Shown: in pieces, positions 24,524 to 37,444 of the stretch
How the letters are laid out: every line of letters begins with the position of its first letter
How positions within the stretch are numbered: the stretch's first letter is position 1
Assembly: GCF_020536995.1 (NCBI RefSeq)
Contig: NC_068356.1
Span: forward strand, 26,888,972 to 26,952,971
DNA: 64,000 nt
Source: Dreissena polymorpha
Taxonomy: Eukaryota; Mollusca; Bivalvia; Myida; Dreissenidae
Direction of reading: 5' to 3'
Made by a program: the position numbers and the translations under genes
Notes under the pieces: model-generated
What the model was told of the DNA's origin: nothing
Databases searched by the model: none
The model's input: only the letters and a program-made list of their open reading frames with translations

Positions 24524-25383
24524 ACAGAATCTATTTCAACCATTATGGAAGCGGGACTAAGGCTCTTCGATACGACAAATCACTTTGTTAAAACCCTTTA
24601 CCACTTAGATATGCATTTTCACGCAATTGCAGTCACTTAAAAAGTTAAATTTAATTAAAGACCTTTCTTACTAGATTCAAGTTTTTAAGGCTTCATCTGC
24701 AAACCTAATAGATGATGATGAGCAGCAAACAGCATAAAACCTGAACAGACTGCCAGTTAATTACTCGCAGGCTGTTCTTGTTTAATGAAGTTTGCACATA
24801 GTCATTTTCACTTTGCTTCTAAGTTGGAAAGGGTTAATTTTAATCACGCATAATATATGTTTTTTGGCTAACCAACACTTTCACATTGAGAATAACAGTG
24901 TTTAAATTTAAATTACCATAATGTTTTTTGAGTAATGAAAAAAATTGATAATAAAGAGACAAAGCTAGATCACAAGTTTGTTAACAATAAGGGTTCAACT
25001 TCATTAAGTAGAACAAAATAAAAATAAAAGTCAAACAATATCCATTCTTTGACACAGTTAATCATGATTGAAAAGCCAAGCAATAAGTATCTTTTCCTGG
25101 TTGCTCAAAATCACACCATGCAATCGACTAATGCATCGTCTGTGGTTCATCCATCGGCTGCGGTACTGTATACATGTCGGGTAAAAGCGGGGTGTAAGTA
25201 TTTCCCTATTCTTTATATTTTACGTATTGAATTGAGCAGATTTGCGTGTGTTCTTTGAGAGCCTAAGTAAGAATGACTTTGTGAACGTAATCCTTACCTT
25301 CCTAGCTGCTTACTATTAAAGAAATCCGTAAGAATGTGGTCAAAAATCAAACAAAATTCACCGCTCTCTCTGTCAAACTCTAA
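24524..25383. other. Unassigned sequence
   Basis: AT-rich with nothing recognised. Confidence 0.4.
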
Positions 25384-26540
25384 TTACACAGGGCTGTTTG
25401 TAAAACATGCATGCCCCCCATATGGGCTCTCCGTTGTAGTAACAGCCATTGTGTGAATATGTTTTTTGTCACTATGATCTTGACCTTTGACATAGTGACC
25501 TGAAAATCAATAGGGGTCATCTGCGAGTCATGATCAATCTACCTATCAAGTTTCATGATCCTAGGAATAAGCGTTCTTCAGTTATCATCTGGAAACCATT
25601 TTACTATTTCGGGTCACCGTGAACTTGACCTGTGACCTAGTAACCTCAAAATCGATAGGGGTCATCTGCGAGTCATGATCAATGTACCTATGAAGTTTCA
25701 TGATCCTAGGCATAAGCGTTCTTGAGTTATCATCCGGAAACCATTTTACTATTTCGGGTCACCATGACCTTAACGTTTGACCTAGTGACCTCAATATCAA
25801 TAGGGGTCATCTGCGAGTCATGATCAATCTACCTATCAAGTTTCATGATCGTAGCCATTAGCTTTCTTGAGTTATCATCCGGAAACCATTTTACTATTTC
25901 AGGTCACCGTGACCTTGACCTTTGATATAGTGACCTGAAAATCAATAGGGGTCAACTTCGAGTCATGATCAATCTACCTATCAAGTTTCATGATCCTGGG
26001 CATAAGTGTTCTTGAGTTATCATCCAGAAACCATTTTAATATTTCGGGTCACTGGACCTTGACCTTTGACCTAGTGACCTGAAAATTGATAGGGGTCATC
26101 TGCGAGTCATGATCAATGTACCTATGAAGTTTCATGATCCTAGGCATAAGCGTTCTTGAGTTATCATCCGGAAACCATTTTACTATTTCGGGTCACCGTG
26201 ACCTTGACCTTTGACCTAGTGACCTGAAAATCAATAGGGGACATATGCCAGCCATTATCAATCTACCTACGAAGTTTCATGATCCTAGGCATAAGCGTTA
26301 TTGAGTTATCATCCGGAAACCATTTTACTATTTCGGGTCACCGTGACCTTGACCTTTGACCTAGTGACCTCAAAATCAATAGGGGTCATCTGCGAGTCAT
26401 GAATTATGTACCTATGAATGTTCATGATCCTAGGCCCAAGCGTTCTTGAGTTCTCATCCGGAAACCACCTGGTGGACGGACCGACAGACCGACCAACATG
26501 TGCAAAGCAATATACCCCCTCTTCTTCAAAGGGGGGCATA
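25384..26540 (+). mobile_element. F2 element, about seven units
   Basis: The head is slightly degraded (ACAGGGCTGTTTG), followed by ATGCCCCCCATATGGGC, seven ~143-bp units, the GGTGGACGGACCGACAG tail and a terminal hairpin CCCCCTCTTCTTCAAAGGGG. The minus-strand frame through the last units is a repeat by-product. Confidence 0.85.
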
Positions 26541-26967
26541 AATATGAACAACATTTTATTGAAATATTTAATAATTTCTCTTCGGTTATTCGAAATTACA
26601 GCATCCCACATGAACACACAACATTTTTATCAACATTTAAATTCGAGTAGGGTTGGAAAAACGGCTCAAGACAACGGCCGTGGTTACTTATAAGATGGTC
26701 ATGACATCGGCTGCGAAAATAAAATTATGCTCAAGCCATCAGCTGAGACAATGAAAATTGGCATGATGAGATGTGGACTTTACTAATTGACCATATTCGA
26801 TAGAACTATCAGATATTTTGATCACAAAAACAGTTTTAAGATTTTCATTCGTATTTTGAAATAAAATGGGATCGGTGAGTGGATATAGTTTTAAATAATT
26901 CATACTTTGACATTATTGAAACAAGTCATTTACACGCAATATGTCTCCACATCATGTAGAGTACACT
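26541..26967. other. Unassigned sequence
   Basis: No supported feature. Confidence 0.4.
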
Positions 26968-28650
26968 TGACTATGCGGATACTTTGATAACAGATGGCAC
27001 TTCGATACCAGACAACAACAAAAGCCATGCGCGAGAGGTAAGTTCATCAGGGTTTTTTTTAAGTTATACCATAAAGATTAGTTTTTTAGACAAGGCACAT
27101 GGTCGAGTTTATAAATGGTGTTTCCTTTTCTATTGCAAAGAAAAGCATCACGGAAGAATGGTAGATTTTTTCCCAAAAAAATAGAAAATTCGGTGGGAAA
27201 ACAGCATAAAAGGGATCAACAGTAAACATTTCAACAAAATAACACTACTTAGAAATATTGCAAGACATTGTTTGATATTCCAGCATGTAGAGTAATCACT
27301 GTGCTTCAAATCCTGAAATTTTGATAGTATTCAATGAAATATAAACGAAGATAGAGCATGTTTTAATAGGTGGTATTCATGAAGTTGCGGATACTTTGAT
27401 TCCCAATATAGGGCACTTAGGATAACAGAGACTTTCATCAAATTGGGCACTCTGATAACCGAGTTTTATCTTCTACCTGAAATGCATTTATGTATATTAT
27501 GGCTATTCTTACCAAACATTTTGAAGTACGAAGCAATGTGCATTGTCAAGCCTGACACATTGGGAATCTATGCATAACGTAATTACATACACATGTAAAA
27601 TATAACCAATGGCGTTGTTCGTTTTCAAAAATCTTATTACTTTTAATTTATATAATAAATATTATAAGTGCAAATTTTAAATATGATTCAAATGCTTATT
27701 TCTGAAGTAATACATTGCAAGTGACGACCGAAAATAATTGTCTAAATAATAAACTTGTTTTTAATTGGTAAATTGAGATTAAGAGCATTGAAAATCGACT
27801 GTGTTCAATTGAACTTAAAGCAGGACTCTAGATAAGGTGAGCAAGGGATCTTAAAGCGGCCAATCTTAAAGAGGCTCATAAAATCCTTCGTCATTGGTGC
27901 TCATTAGAATCGCATCATGAAACGAAATTTAAGAGATTGGAAAACTCCCTTTATATTGAGCTCTACTTATATGAAGCACTTCCCTTTACACTTCCCTTTG
28001 CCTTTTATTATCATATTCCAAAAGGATAAGAACATGTTTCGGTAATTCGTTTTTAATTTACGTTAGTACATACATTTTTATGTATTGCCTGCTTACTATA
28101 GCATTATTCCACAGTGAATTCTGCATTTCTGATAAACTTAATAGAGCATGTTCTATCTGGTAAAAAGTGTCGAGTTATCTGGAATCGAAGTGCCATTGTG
28201 TTTGAGATGATCGGTAAAAGAAGTGTGCATGAAAATTTTGTATCTGACTCTTAAAACATTTGACTTTCCTCAAATACGTTATTCAACTAAAATTTAACAT
28301 GTTGTAACATTAATGGACATATTGATCTTTTATTTCGATTAGTTGGCACGTTCTTGATTAATTTCCAAGTATTTTTATTTTGTTGAAATATGTACTGATC
28401 ATCAAATTCATGACGATTATCGATGATATTTTATCTCTTTTTTTTATAATTAACTGTTGTTTTTTTCACGACTTTCTTGCTCCGCAATACGAAGTACCAT
28501 ACCATTAATCGACCAAACAATGTTACGTGTCTGAAAACCAAATGAACAGAACATAAATGCAAAAAAGCTGAAGAACTCAATTCTCGCGCGTGGTTTTTGA
28601 TGTTATCTGGTATCGAAGTGCCATCTGTTATCTGCATACACATAAATCAC
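26968..28650. mobile_element. Long inverted-repeat element, about 1.7 kb
   Basis: A 50-bp core at 26986-27035, starting GATAACAGATGGCACTTCGA, recurs inverted at 28583-28632 with about 46 identities. Weaker similarity extends about 150-200 bp further inward on both arms. Both arms read as peptides sharing ITDGTSIPDN and HARE because the DNA is shared. A third, minus-oriented copy of the GGCACTTCGATNCCAGATAAC word lies near 28172-28192. No transposase was recognised. Confidence 0.6.
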
Positions 28651-29461
28651 ATAAACAAGGTAAATTGTGACTAAGTATTTAATTTTGTATAAGCTGCAAT
28701 GCCAATAGATTCAATTATTATGAATTTATAATAGAGAACAAAATGTTCTAGCAAAATAATTTTGTATGATAATATAAAAGCCTCAGCTGATAACTGTTTT
28801 CAAATCAGGCCATGTGGTTGGGGTTAGGGCTAGTATTGCGCTAATCATTTCCCCATTTGTAATACATGTAGATAAACCTTAAATGTTTAATACTCAAAAC
28901 AAATTGAATAGAAATAATTAAAGCACAACATAACCTCATCTTGCCCTGCTGTGATATGTCTTCTTGCAACCAATACGTAATAACCAATACAAATTATCCA
29001 TACAGCTGGTAATATCTTGATGACGTTTAAGAGACTTGTTCACAAATTGTCCTATTTTTGAAAAATTTTATTAGCAACAAAAATAGCAACAAAACTCGCA
29101 ATATTTTAAAAAGTTTAAAAATTATAACCACAAGGCAAAGGAGGCTCTTTTGTATTTGTTGAAAAAAGTGTGTGATGGGGTAATAGTGTAGGTGTGATGG
29201 GGTAATAGTGTAGGTGTGATGGGGTAATAGTGTAAGTGCCTTAATGAGATAATAATACCGTACATCATGTATCATGCATGCAAATAATGCCTCTTTTTGT
29301 AAAAGGCTGACTTTTTAATCAAAATTTAAGCTGACAAGTTTTTAGAGAATAAGCAAATTTCAGAGTTCTTACATGTATATACCATCAATTCAAAAACTAG
29401 CCCTTTGTTAAGTATAATGAGACTAGTTAGTTACAAATACATGTTATGTAATATATTAAAC
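28651..29461. other. Unassigned sequence with a small tandem repeat
   Basis: Only a 22-bp unit (GTGTGATGGGGTAATAGTGT plus AG) repeated three times at about 29170-29236 was noted. Confidence 0.45.
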
Positions 29462-29607
29462 TAGAAATGGCGCCGCATGTCTGACCCAGGGGGCACCCCA
29501 GGGTTGGTAATGGGGCCATTCATAGTTGAGATTGACCGTATTGTCATAAGAGATGTTCAGTATCAATTGGAAGTGAATCGGTGTAGAAATGAACAAGTTA
29601 ATGTAAA
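29462..29607 (+). mobile_element. F6 head fragment
   Basis: It begins CTAGAAATGGCGCCGC and runs through CAGGGTTGGTAATGGGGCCA, as in the F6 copy at 9014-9590. It is cut by the F3 element that follows and does not resume. Confidence 0.65.
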
Positions 29608-29904
29608 ACAAGACTATTGCCAAGCAACATACATGTATACTGGCTCCACCATTGTCAGAATTTTTATATTTTTTTATATTTGTTGCCATAGCAACCAGAA
29701 TTTTTGACGTAGGAACAAAATGTTCGTACATTATGTCCATATTGCCATCTATCTATGTTTTAAGTTTCATGAAAAAATATGAAGAACTTTTAAAGTTATC
29801 GCAGAATCCATAAAAGTGTGACAGACTCACGGACTGACAGACTGACTAACGGACGCACAGAGCGCAAACCATAAGTCGCCTCCAGTGAAACCGGTAGGAG
29901 ACAA
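29608..29904 (+). mobile_element. F3 element, single unit
   Basis: ACAAGACTATTGCCAAGCAA head, one internal unit, a GACTGACAGACTGAC-like tail and a terminal hairpin ending CCGGTAGGAGACAATAA. It sits between an F6 fragment and an F4 fragment. Confidence 0.75.
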
Positions 29905-29913
29905 TAACATAAA

Positions 29914-30185
29914 ACAAGAGATGTGTTTGTCAGAAACACAATGCTCCCTCCTGCGCCGCTTTGATTTATTTCTAAAAAAAATATCATTTGACAGGTTCAT
30001 TACTTACCTCCCTTTAAAGCTTATTACTTCTCTTGGATTTGTTTTTTTGACCTTTGACCTTGTAGGATGACCTTAACCTTTCACCACTCAAAATGTGCAG
30101 CTCCATGAGATACATGATATTATGCATGCCAAATATCAAGTTGCTATCTTTAATATTGCAAAAGTTATGGCCAATGCACCATACT
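29914..30185 (+). mobile_element. F4 head fragment
   Basis: ACAAGAGATGTGTTTGTCAG head, box X ATGCTCCCTCC and one internal unit with TTTGACCTTTGACC. No 3' hairpin follows. Confidence 0.65.
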
Positions 30186-33100
30186 GGCCCCACCTCATCC
30201 CAACCCAACTTAATGTGTTTATTTCATTTTGAAAGTCCAAATCTGTGACGTGATAAACTATAGCTGCAGTATACCTTAAATTAATTATATGATGACGCCA
30301 TAGACTAGTACCTGCAGTATTGCCTTAACACTGTTTACTGGTAATAAATCAAGCCTTGTTGGAAAGATTAGATTAAATTCCTGAGAAACACAGCATTCAT
30401 GTTTGGAGGTAACACATTATTCAATCCCAGATGGTGCAAACTGTTCATCTTGTTTTTTTTCTTTTCTAAATTTTATTCATGTTTTTAACTTAACTTCTGG
30501 CATTTTGATGTTTAAATTTATCAATTGAAAGCATTTAATGATGAACTTTGAAAAATGCCAAAATCTGTGAAGGAGTCCCTTATAGTGTGCACTAAATATG
30601 ACAACAATTGATAAGACTTACTGGTATACTTAATTCAATATGCTTGACGTGCAAAACATCTGAGTAAAGATTTTAAATCAGTAAATGTTTAACCCAGGTG
30701 AAGATTATAAACATTTTTCAACATGAACATATATTGGGCTTTAATGTCCATTAATTGAAAAAATAAAAGACACTAGATTCTATTTATACAACATGAATTA
30801 TACTAGTCCCATTTCAAAATGAGAGTATAAACCTTTGTTTACCCATGGCATTACTGTCTGAGCAGTGTTATGCGAAAACTGCTCCTATGCCATATGTCTG
30901 GTCTGGAGCTACCCTGGTGTGCCATATGTCTGGTCTGGAGCTACCCTGGTGGCTAATGAGACCAAGAAACATTGCATGGCTTTATAGCGGACAAGGTAGC
31001 TCTTGAACAAAGTTCCTGAATGTGCAGTCTAGTCTACACAGGCTGCATTATGGTATAAGACTCATTTTTTGGCATGATGCCACCAAAATGAAATTTTGAT
31101 ATATTTTTAAGGACAAAGGAAAATATCAGTATGGTTATAAGTGATCTGATGAACCATAGAATTCATAAATCACTAGCTATAGGAGTGCATTACAAGCTAC
31201 AGTTTTAAATGAGTTACTTAATGTGTATGTTATGAATTTAAAAAAATGTACAACTATACAGACAAGAAGTATGTTCAATAAACATAACTTCCAATTTAAC
31301 AAGACTTTTTGGTAACGAATTCCCAGCAGAATTTTAAGCAGTGATTTTGATAGATTTTCAAAATCAGGGATTATAAGACCACATACATTAGGAATCATAT
31401 GAAATTTCCAGGGGTCAAAATACCAAAGCACAGAGTTATTTTGTTTGTGCATACTAGTTAAATTTTAAAATGTTCTAATATACATTTTAGTGAATTACTA
31501 TGTGATTTAACACAATTTGTGTTCTATATACATATATAATTTATTCAGCTTTGCAGTTACATTTGCATCAAAATGTAACAAGACAGCTCATTTGCAGGAG
31601 TAAAAAAGAACATTGCAAAATGCTTTCATAAAAAATTGTTAAAGACTTAATACATTATTATACTTATCTTGTTATATACTGTTACAATAATACTAAGATT
31701 TTTGCTCATAATGGTTTCCAGTTTTGGACAGCATACACTAAAGATTTAGTAAGGTTTGATTCAGTTTATCAAAGATTGAAACAACAAATAAGAATACAAG
31801 TGTCTAATATACTTATAAATGTCGAACCTCTAAACTATAAACAAATCATGGTTGGATTTGTCTTCATTCAAAACATATTAACATACAAACCAAAAGAAAA
31901 GGAACAAAATTCAAACTTTTATTTTCTTATTTATTGTTACTTACAGCCGGGAAAACATTGCTGCACTGTGTACAATAAACACATATTATTTTTTACATTT
32001 GAATAAACCAGTATTTATGACACTTTTGAAGACCTAATTTTTTATATAAATTCTCTTTGAGAGGACAGGTATTCTGAGAATCTGTCCTTTCAAAGAGGTA
32101 TTTCACACTGTGTATTGGTCCACCATAAAATTAGTAGTGCCATGCAAAAATGGGTTTTGTGCCATATGTGTACATGCATGGGCAGTTCCGAAAAAACATG
32201 TGCAAATGCACAGGCTGGAATGGAACCACGCTGACTGTGTTTGACATTTTACCCATTTTCAGTAGACACTGTTCAAATATCTTACCTTTGGTATCAGGGA
32301 AGTACACTGTGTCAGTTGCAGGACCACCACAGTGTGACCATTACAGGATGCCAATAATATGAATACATAGCAATACAGTACCTCTTAATTTGTTTTGGGA
32401 AAGATTGATCTATCATATATAAAGATTAAACTAAACCTTTAAGAAAACATTAAGTTATGTGCTAAGTATTTGATTATGACAGAGCATTATTGTCCTTATG
32501 GATATCTATCTAGGATTTTAACAAGGCAGCTTAAGTGTCCTTAAGTAGAAGTATGTAACATTTCCTTTGTCAATAACCGTATTAACATTTTCTTTGTTAA
32601 TGACCGGACAAGCTTCTGATGCCTGAACTCATTAGAATAAACTCACATAAATCTAATATGAATTGATCAAAACAAAATGCTGATAAAATAGGTATTAAAT
32701 GTATACAGTTGAGGTTCAGGCGGAATATCTTTGGTGCGAACAAAAAAAAATGTGATTAGTTAACATTTCACATCATTTTTATGCCATTTCATGATTTTTA
32801 ACAGGTTTTACACATTGACAATTCACTTTCCTAGTCAGATCAGCATAAGACAAATCAAGCTCACCGATTGCATTGTTTATTTGTCATATGAGCAGGCAAG
32901 TGGAATATTTTACACCCCTTCATTTCCTAAAAGGTTAACTGAGTCCTGAGACTACACAAAAGTAGAGTCCCAAGATTTGGATTCCATTTGTACTAGCTGC
33001 TATTTTTAAAATACATTTTGGTGACCTTATCCAAAGTAAACCTCATCCATGTGACACTCATGTAAAACATGTTTGATGTTCATTGCAATTGATGTATATT

Positions 33101-33389
33101 TGAAATGATGTATGTGTTGTGCATTTATTAAAAATATTTATTATTATTGTATATGTGCGTTATCTTCCATTGTAGTTTATTTGGTTTAATTTAGGGCCAA
33201 AATTTGGCTCTAAGATTCCCAATCACATAAAGTACATATTTTTCGATAATGGCTGCCTAAAATTCCCAATTGAAAGTTTAAAACATTTTTTTTTAAATAA
33301 ATACTTATGTCCAATTCATTTCAATATCAAGCTCTTATGAGTTGAATCTTTGCAAACTTGATAGTAAAAAATACTTTTAGTCTCAAGCC
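30186..33389. other. Unassigned 3.2-kb stretch
   Basis: No gene was recognised. Two small items stand out: a 32-bp direct duplication starting GCCATATGTCTGGTCTGGAG (30889-30920 and 30921-30952), and a 45-bp hairpin at 32053-32097. Confidence 0.45.
32053..32097. repeat. 45-bp near-perfect palindrome
   Basis: The arms CTCTTTGAGAGGACAG and CTGTCCTTTCAAAGAG pair with one mismatch, and the loop itself contains ATTCTGAGAAT, which can also pair. The loop is too short for a typical microRNA precursor. Confidence 0.6.
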
Positions 33390-34140
33390 CAAGTCTCACT
33401 ATTGCCGGTAGAGCCCCGGTCCATCCCGGTTTCCTTACGCTGGTCGACCGGCGAGAACCAGGATGATTCATTTAAATTTTTAACGCGGTCATACTATTTC
33501 CCCGTACAGCCCCGGTTAAAGCTGGTCAACAGCCGGGCAGAGTCCCGCTCAACCCCAGACTGGCTACAGTTTATCCCCGTGAAGCCCCGGCAGAGCCCCA
33601 TTTGTTGCCGGTAATGCTCCAGTTGAGCACCCGTGAAAGCCTGCAGCGTCCCGGCAAGGCCCCGGTATACGGTACTTACGCCAGCACTCACCGGGGCTAT
33701 ACTGGCATCAGACCCCAGCAGAGCTATGGCAAGGCCCCGGTTTAACCCCCATCGCTGGTAATGCCCCGGCAGAGCCCCGGTGAATGCTGGTGGTGTCCAG
33801 TCTGAGCGCCAGTTTACTTATGTACCGTAGCTATACTGGGATTCTGCAGGCATTCACTTGGGCTCCACCGTGGCGTTGCCGTAGCTCTGCCAGGGTCTGT
33901 ATGGGCCCAGGTGGAGCAACGGTGCCGTCCCGGTTGTTCCCGGTGCCACGCCGGTCATTGACAGTCCTTCCCGGTGACTCATGGTTCATCCCGGAGGTAT
34001 TAAACATTTTAATACTTTTCCGGTGGAGCGCCTGTTGTCCCTGGTCATTCCTGGTTCGTCCCCGTGGAGCCCCGGTTCATCCCGGTAGATGCCGGATCAT
34101 GCACCAGGGCTACGCCGGCATCATAGTGAGACTGGGCCAT
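33390..34140. repeat. GC-rich CCCGGT-type degenerate minisatellite
   Basis: About 750 bp with very many CCCCGGT, CCCGGTT and GCCGGTA words at irregular 10-20 bp spacing, far richer in GC than its surroundings. Open frames on both strands here come from the lack of AT-rich stop codons. No protein domain was recognised. Confidence 0.65.
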
Positions 34141-34469
34141 CAATTTTGCAATATGTCAAAGCAAAACAAGAGCACAGCCTTGCGGGTGCAGACCGCTCAT
34201 CTGTTTTTCTGTTTAAAGGTGTAGGGACCTATCTCAATTTCAATCACAAAGGATGGAGGGGTGGAGTGGAGAGGGGTGTATAGAGTGGGGGTGTTGTCAT
34301 TTATTACATTATCTTCCAAAAATGAAAACAAAATGCAAAAAATGATATAAAAATAATTTGGAAGGGGGGGGGGGGATTTTTGGGTGGGATGGTTGGATGG
34401 TATTTCAAAAATAAAATAATAAAAAGAAATATTTGTGTTTTTTAACCAAGTTTGAAAAAAACTCTTTCT

Positions 34470-35836
34470 TACCATTGACCTAGAAGGATGACCTTGACCT
34501 TGAACTTCCAACACTCAAAATGTGCAGCTTTATGAGAAGGCCGCTTTGAATTATTATTTTTTTGACCTTTGACCTTGAAGGATGACCTTAAACTTCCACC
34601 ACTCAAAATGTGCAGCTTCATGATAACACCGCTTTGAAATTATTTTTTTGACCTTTGACTTTGAAGGATGGTTTTGACCTTGAAGAATGACCTTGACCTT
34701 GAACTTCCACCACTGAAAATGTGCAGCTTCATGAGAACGCCGCTTTGAACACCGCTTTTATATTTTTTTATTTATTTTTTTACCTTTGACCTTGAAGGAT
34801 GACCTTGACCTTGAACTTAGGATGACCTTGACCTTGAACTTCCACCACTCAAAATGTGCATCTTCATGAGGACGCCGCTTTGAAAAAATTTTTGGCCTTG
34901 AAGGATGACCTTGACCTTGAACTTCCACCACTCAATATGTGCAGCTTCATGATAACGCCGCTATTATTTTTTTATTTTTTTTACCTTTGACCTTGAAGGA
35001 TGACATTGACCGTGAAGGATGACCTTGACCTTGAACCTACACCACTCAAAATGTGCAGCTTCATGATAACGCCTCTTTGATTTTTTTTTACCTTTTACCT
35101 TGAAGGATGACCTTGACCTTGGAGAATGACATTGACATTGAACTTCCACCACTCAAAATGTGCAGCTTCATGATAATGCTGCTTTGAATTTTTTATTTGT
35201 TGTTTGACCTTTGACCTTGAAGGATGACCTTGACCTTGAAGGATGACCTTGAACTTCCACCACTCAAAATGTGCAGCTTCATGAGAATGCCGCTTTGAAT
35301 TTTCTTTTTTTTTACCATGAAGGATGACCTTGAAGGATTACCTTGACCTTGAACTTCCACCACTCAAAATGTGCAGCTTCATGAGATACATATGCATGCA
35401 AAATATCAAGTTGCTATCTTCAATATTGAAAAAAGTTATGGCCAATGTTAAAGTTTTCGGACAGACAGAGGCCATATATTTGACATTTGACCTTGAAGGA
35501 TGACCTTCACCTTGCCTTTCACCACTCAAAATGTTCAGCTCCATGAGATACACATGCATGCCAAATATCAAGTTGCTGTCTTCAATATTACAAAAGTTAT
35601 GGCCAACGTTAAAGTTTTGGACGGACAGACACCCTAAATTTGACATTTGACCTTGAAGGATGACCTTGACCTTTCACCACTCAAAATGTGAAGCTCCATA
35701 AGATACACATGCATGCCAAATATCAAGTTGCTATCTTAAAAAGTGAATAAGTTATGGCCAATGTTAAAGTTTTTTTCGGACTGACAGACAGACTGACTGA
35801 CACACTGATATATGCCACCGTACAGGGGGCATAAAA
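34470..35836 (+). mobile_element. F4 array, 5'-truncated
   Basis: About ten degenerate ~80-180 bp units, each with GACCTTGAAGGATGACCTTG, 'CACCACTCAAAATGTGCAGC' and, in the 5' units, ACGCCGCTTTGAA. It ends with GACAGACAGACTGACTGAC and GCCACCGTACAGGGGGCAT followed by AAAAA. The head is not visible. Confidence 0.7.
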
Positions 35837-36265
35837 ATTATTTTTTGGGGGTGGGGGTGGGGGGCTATAGTGTGAGGGTGTGGTGGTCATTTAATAGATG
35901 ATCTTTAATTTAATAAAAAATAATGGGGGGGATTGAGGGGGGATTCGGGGTGGGGGGGGGGGGCGTGGTGGATGGTTTGAATGGAGTCAATTGTGGTATG
36001 TCAGGTAAGAGTTGTTTTGTCAAAGTATCAATCGAATCTAATCATAAATAAAGAAGTTATGGCAATTTTAGCAAAATTCAATAATTTGACATTGAGAGTC
36101 AAGGTCATTCAAAGGTCAAGGTAAAATTCAACTTGCCAGGTACAGAACCCTCATGATAGCATGAAAGTATTTAAAGTTTAAAAGCAATAGCCTTGATACT
36201 TTAGAAGTAAAGTGAATCTAAACACAAAATGTTATTATCAGATATATTCAAAGTCACTAAGTCAA

Positions 36266-37126
36266 ACAAGATGTGTTTGTGAAACACTATGTCCCAGTAT
36301 ATGACGTTTGACCTTGGAGGATGACCTTAACCTTGACCCTTCACCACTCAAAATGTGCAGCTCCATGAGATACACATGCATGTCAAATATAAAATTGCTA
36401 GCTTCAATATTGCAGAAGTGACATTACATGAGCAATTTTGACCCATATATTTCACCTTGAAGGATGACCTTGACCTTTCACCAATCAAAATGTGCAGCTC
36501 AATGAGATACACATGCATGCCAAATATCAAGTTGCTATCTTCAATATTGCAAAAGTATTCATAAAATAAGCGATTTTGGCCACATATATTTGACCTCTGA
36601 CCTTGAAGGCTGACCTTGACCTTGACCTTTCACCACTCAAAATGTGCATCTCCATGAGATACACATGCATGCCAAATATCAAGTTGCTATCTTGAATATT
36701 GAAATATTGCAAAAGTGTACATTAAATGAGCGATTTTGACCCATATATTTGACCTTTGACCTTGAAGGATGACCTTGACCTTGACCTTTCACCACTCAAA
36801 ATGTGCAGCTCCATGAGCATGCCAAATATCAAGTTGCTATCTTGAATATTGAAATATTGCAAAAGTGTACATTAAATGAGCAATTTTGACCCATATATTT
36901 GACCTTTGACCTTGAAGGATGACCTTGACCTTTCACCACTCAAAATGTGCAGCTCCATGAGATACATATGCATGCCAATTATCAAGTTTCTATCTTCAAT
37001 ATTGCAAAAGTTATTGCAAATGTTAAAGTTGGCGCAAACAAACCAACAGACCAACCAACAGACCAACCAACAGACCAACAGACAGGGCAAAAACAATATG
37101 TCCCCCACTACTATAGTGGGGGACAT
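36266..37126 (+). mobile_element. F4 element, copy c, with a perfect terminal hairpin
   Basis: ACAAGATGTGTTTGTGAAAC head, box X ATGTCCC (36289-36295), five units, and a CCAACCAACAGA run. The terminal hairpin has perfect 14-bp arms TATGTCCCCCACTA and TAGTGGGGGACATA (about 37098-37127). Confidence 0.8.
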
Positions 37127-37444
37127 AAAAAGGGCCATAATTCGGTAAAAATGACAACCAGAGTTATGCAACTTGTCCTTTACTGTCCCCTTATGATAGT
37201 TTGCGAGTGTTCCAAGTATGAAAGCAATATCTATGATACTTTAGGGGTAAAGTGGACCAAAACACAAAACTTAACCAAATTTTCAAGTATAAAGGGCCCA
37301 TAGTTCCGTCAAAATTCCAGTCAGAGTTACTGAACTTTGCCTGCACAGTCCCCTTACGATAGTTAGTAAGTGTTGCAAGTATGAAAGCAATGGCTTTGAT
37401 TCTTTAGGAAAAAAGTGGACCTAAACACAAAACTTAACCAAATT

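Noticed and set aside
33402-34224. A 146-codon frame in GC-rich DNA
   Set aside because: Both strands are open because stop codons are AT-rich; the sequence is a degenerate CCCGGT repeat.
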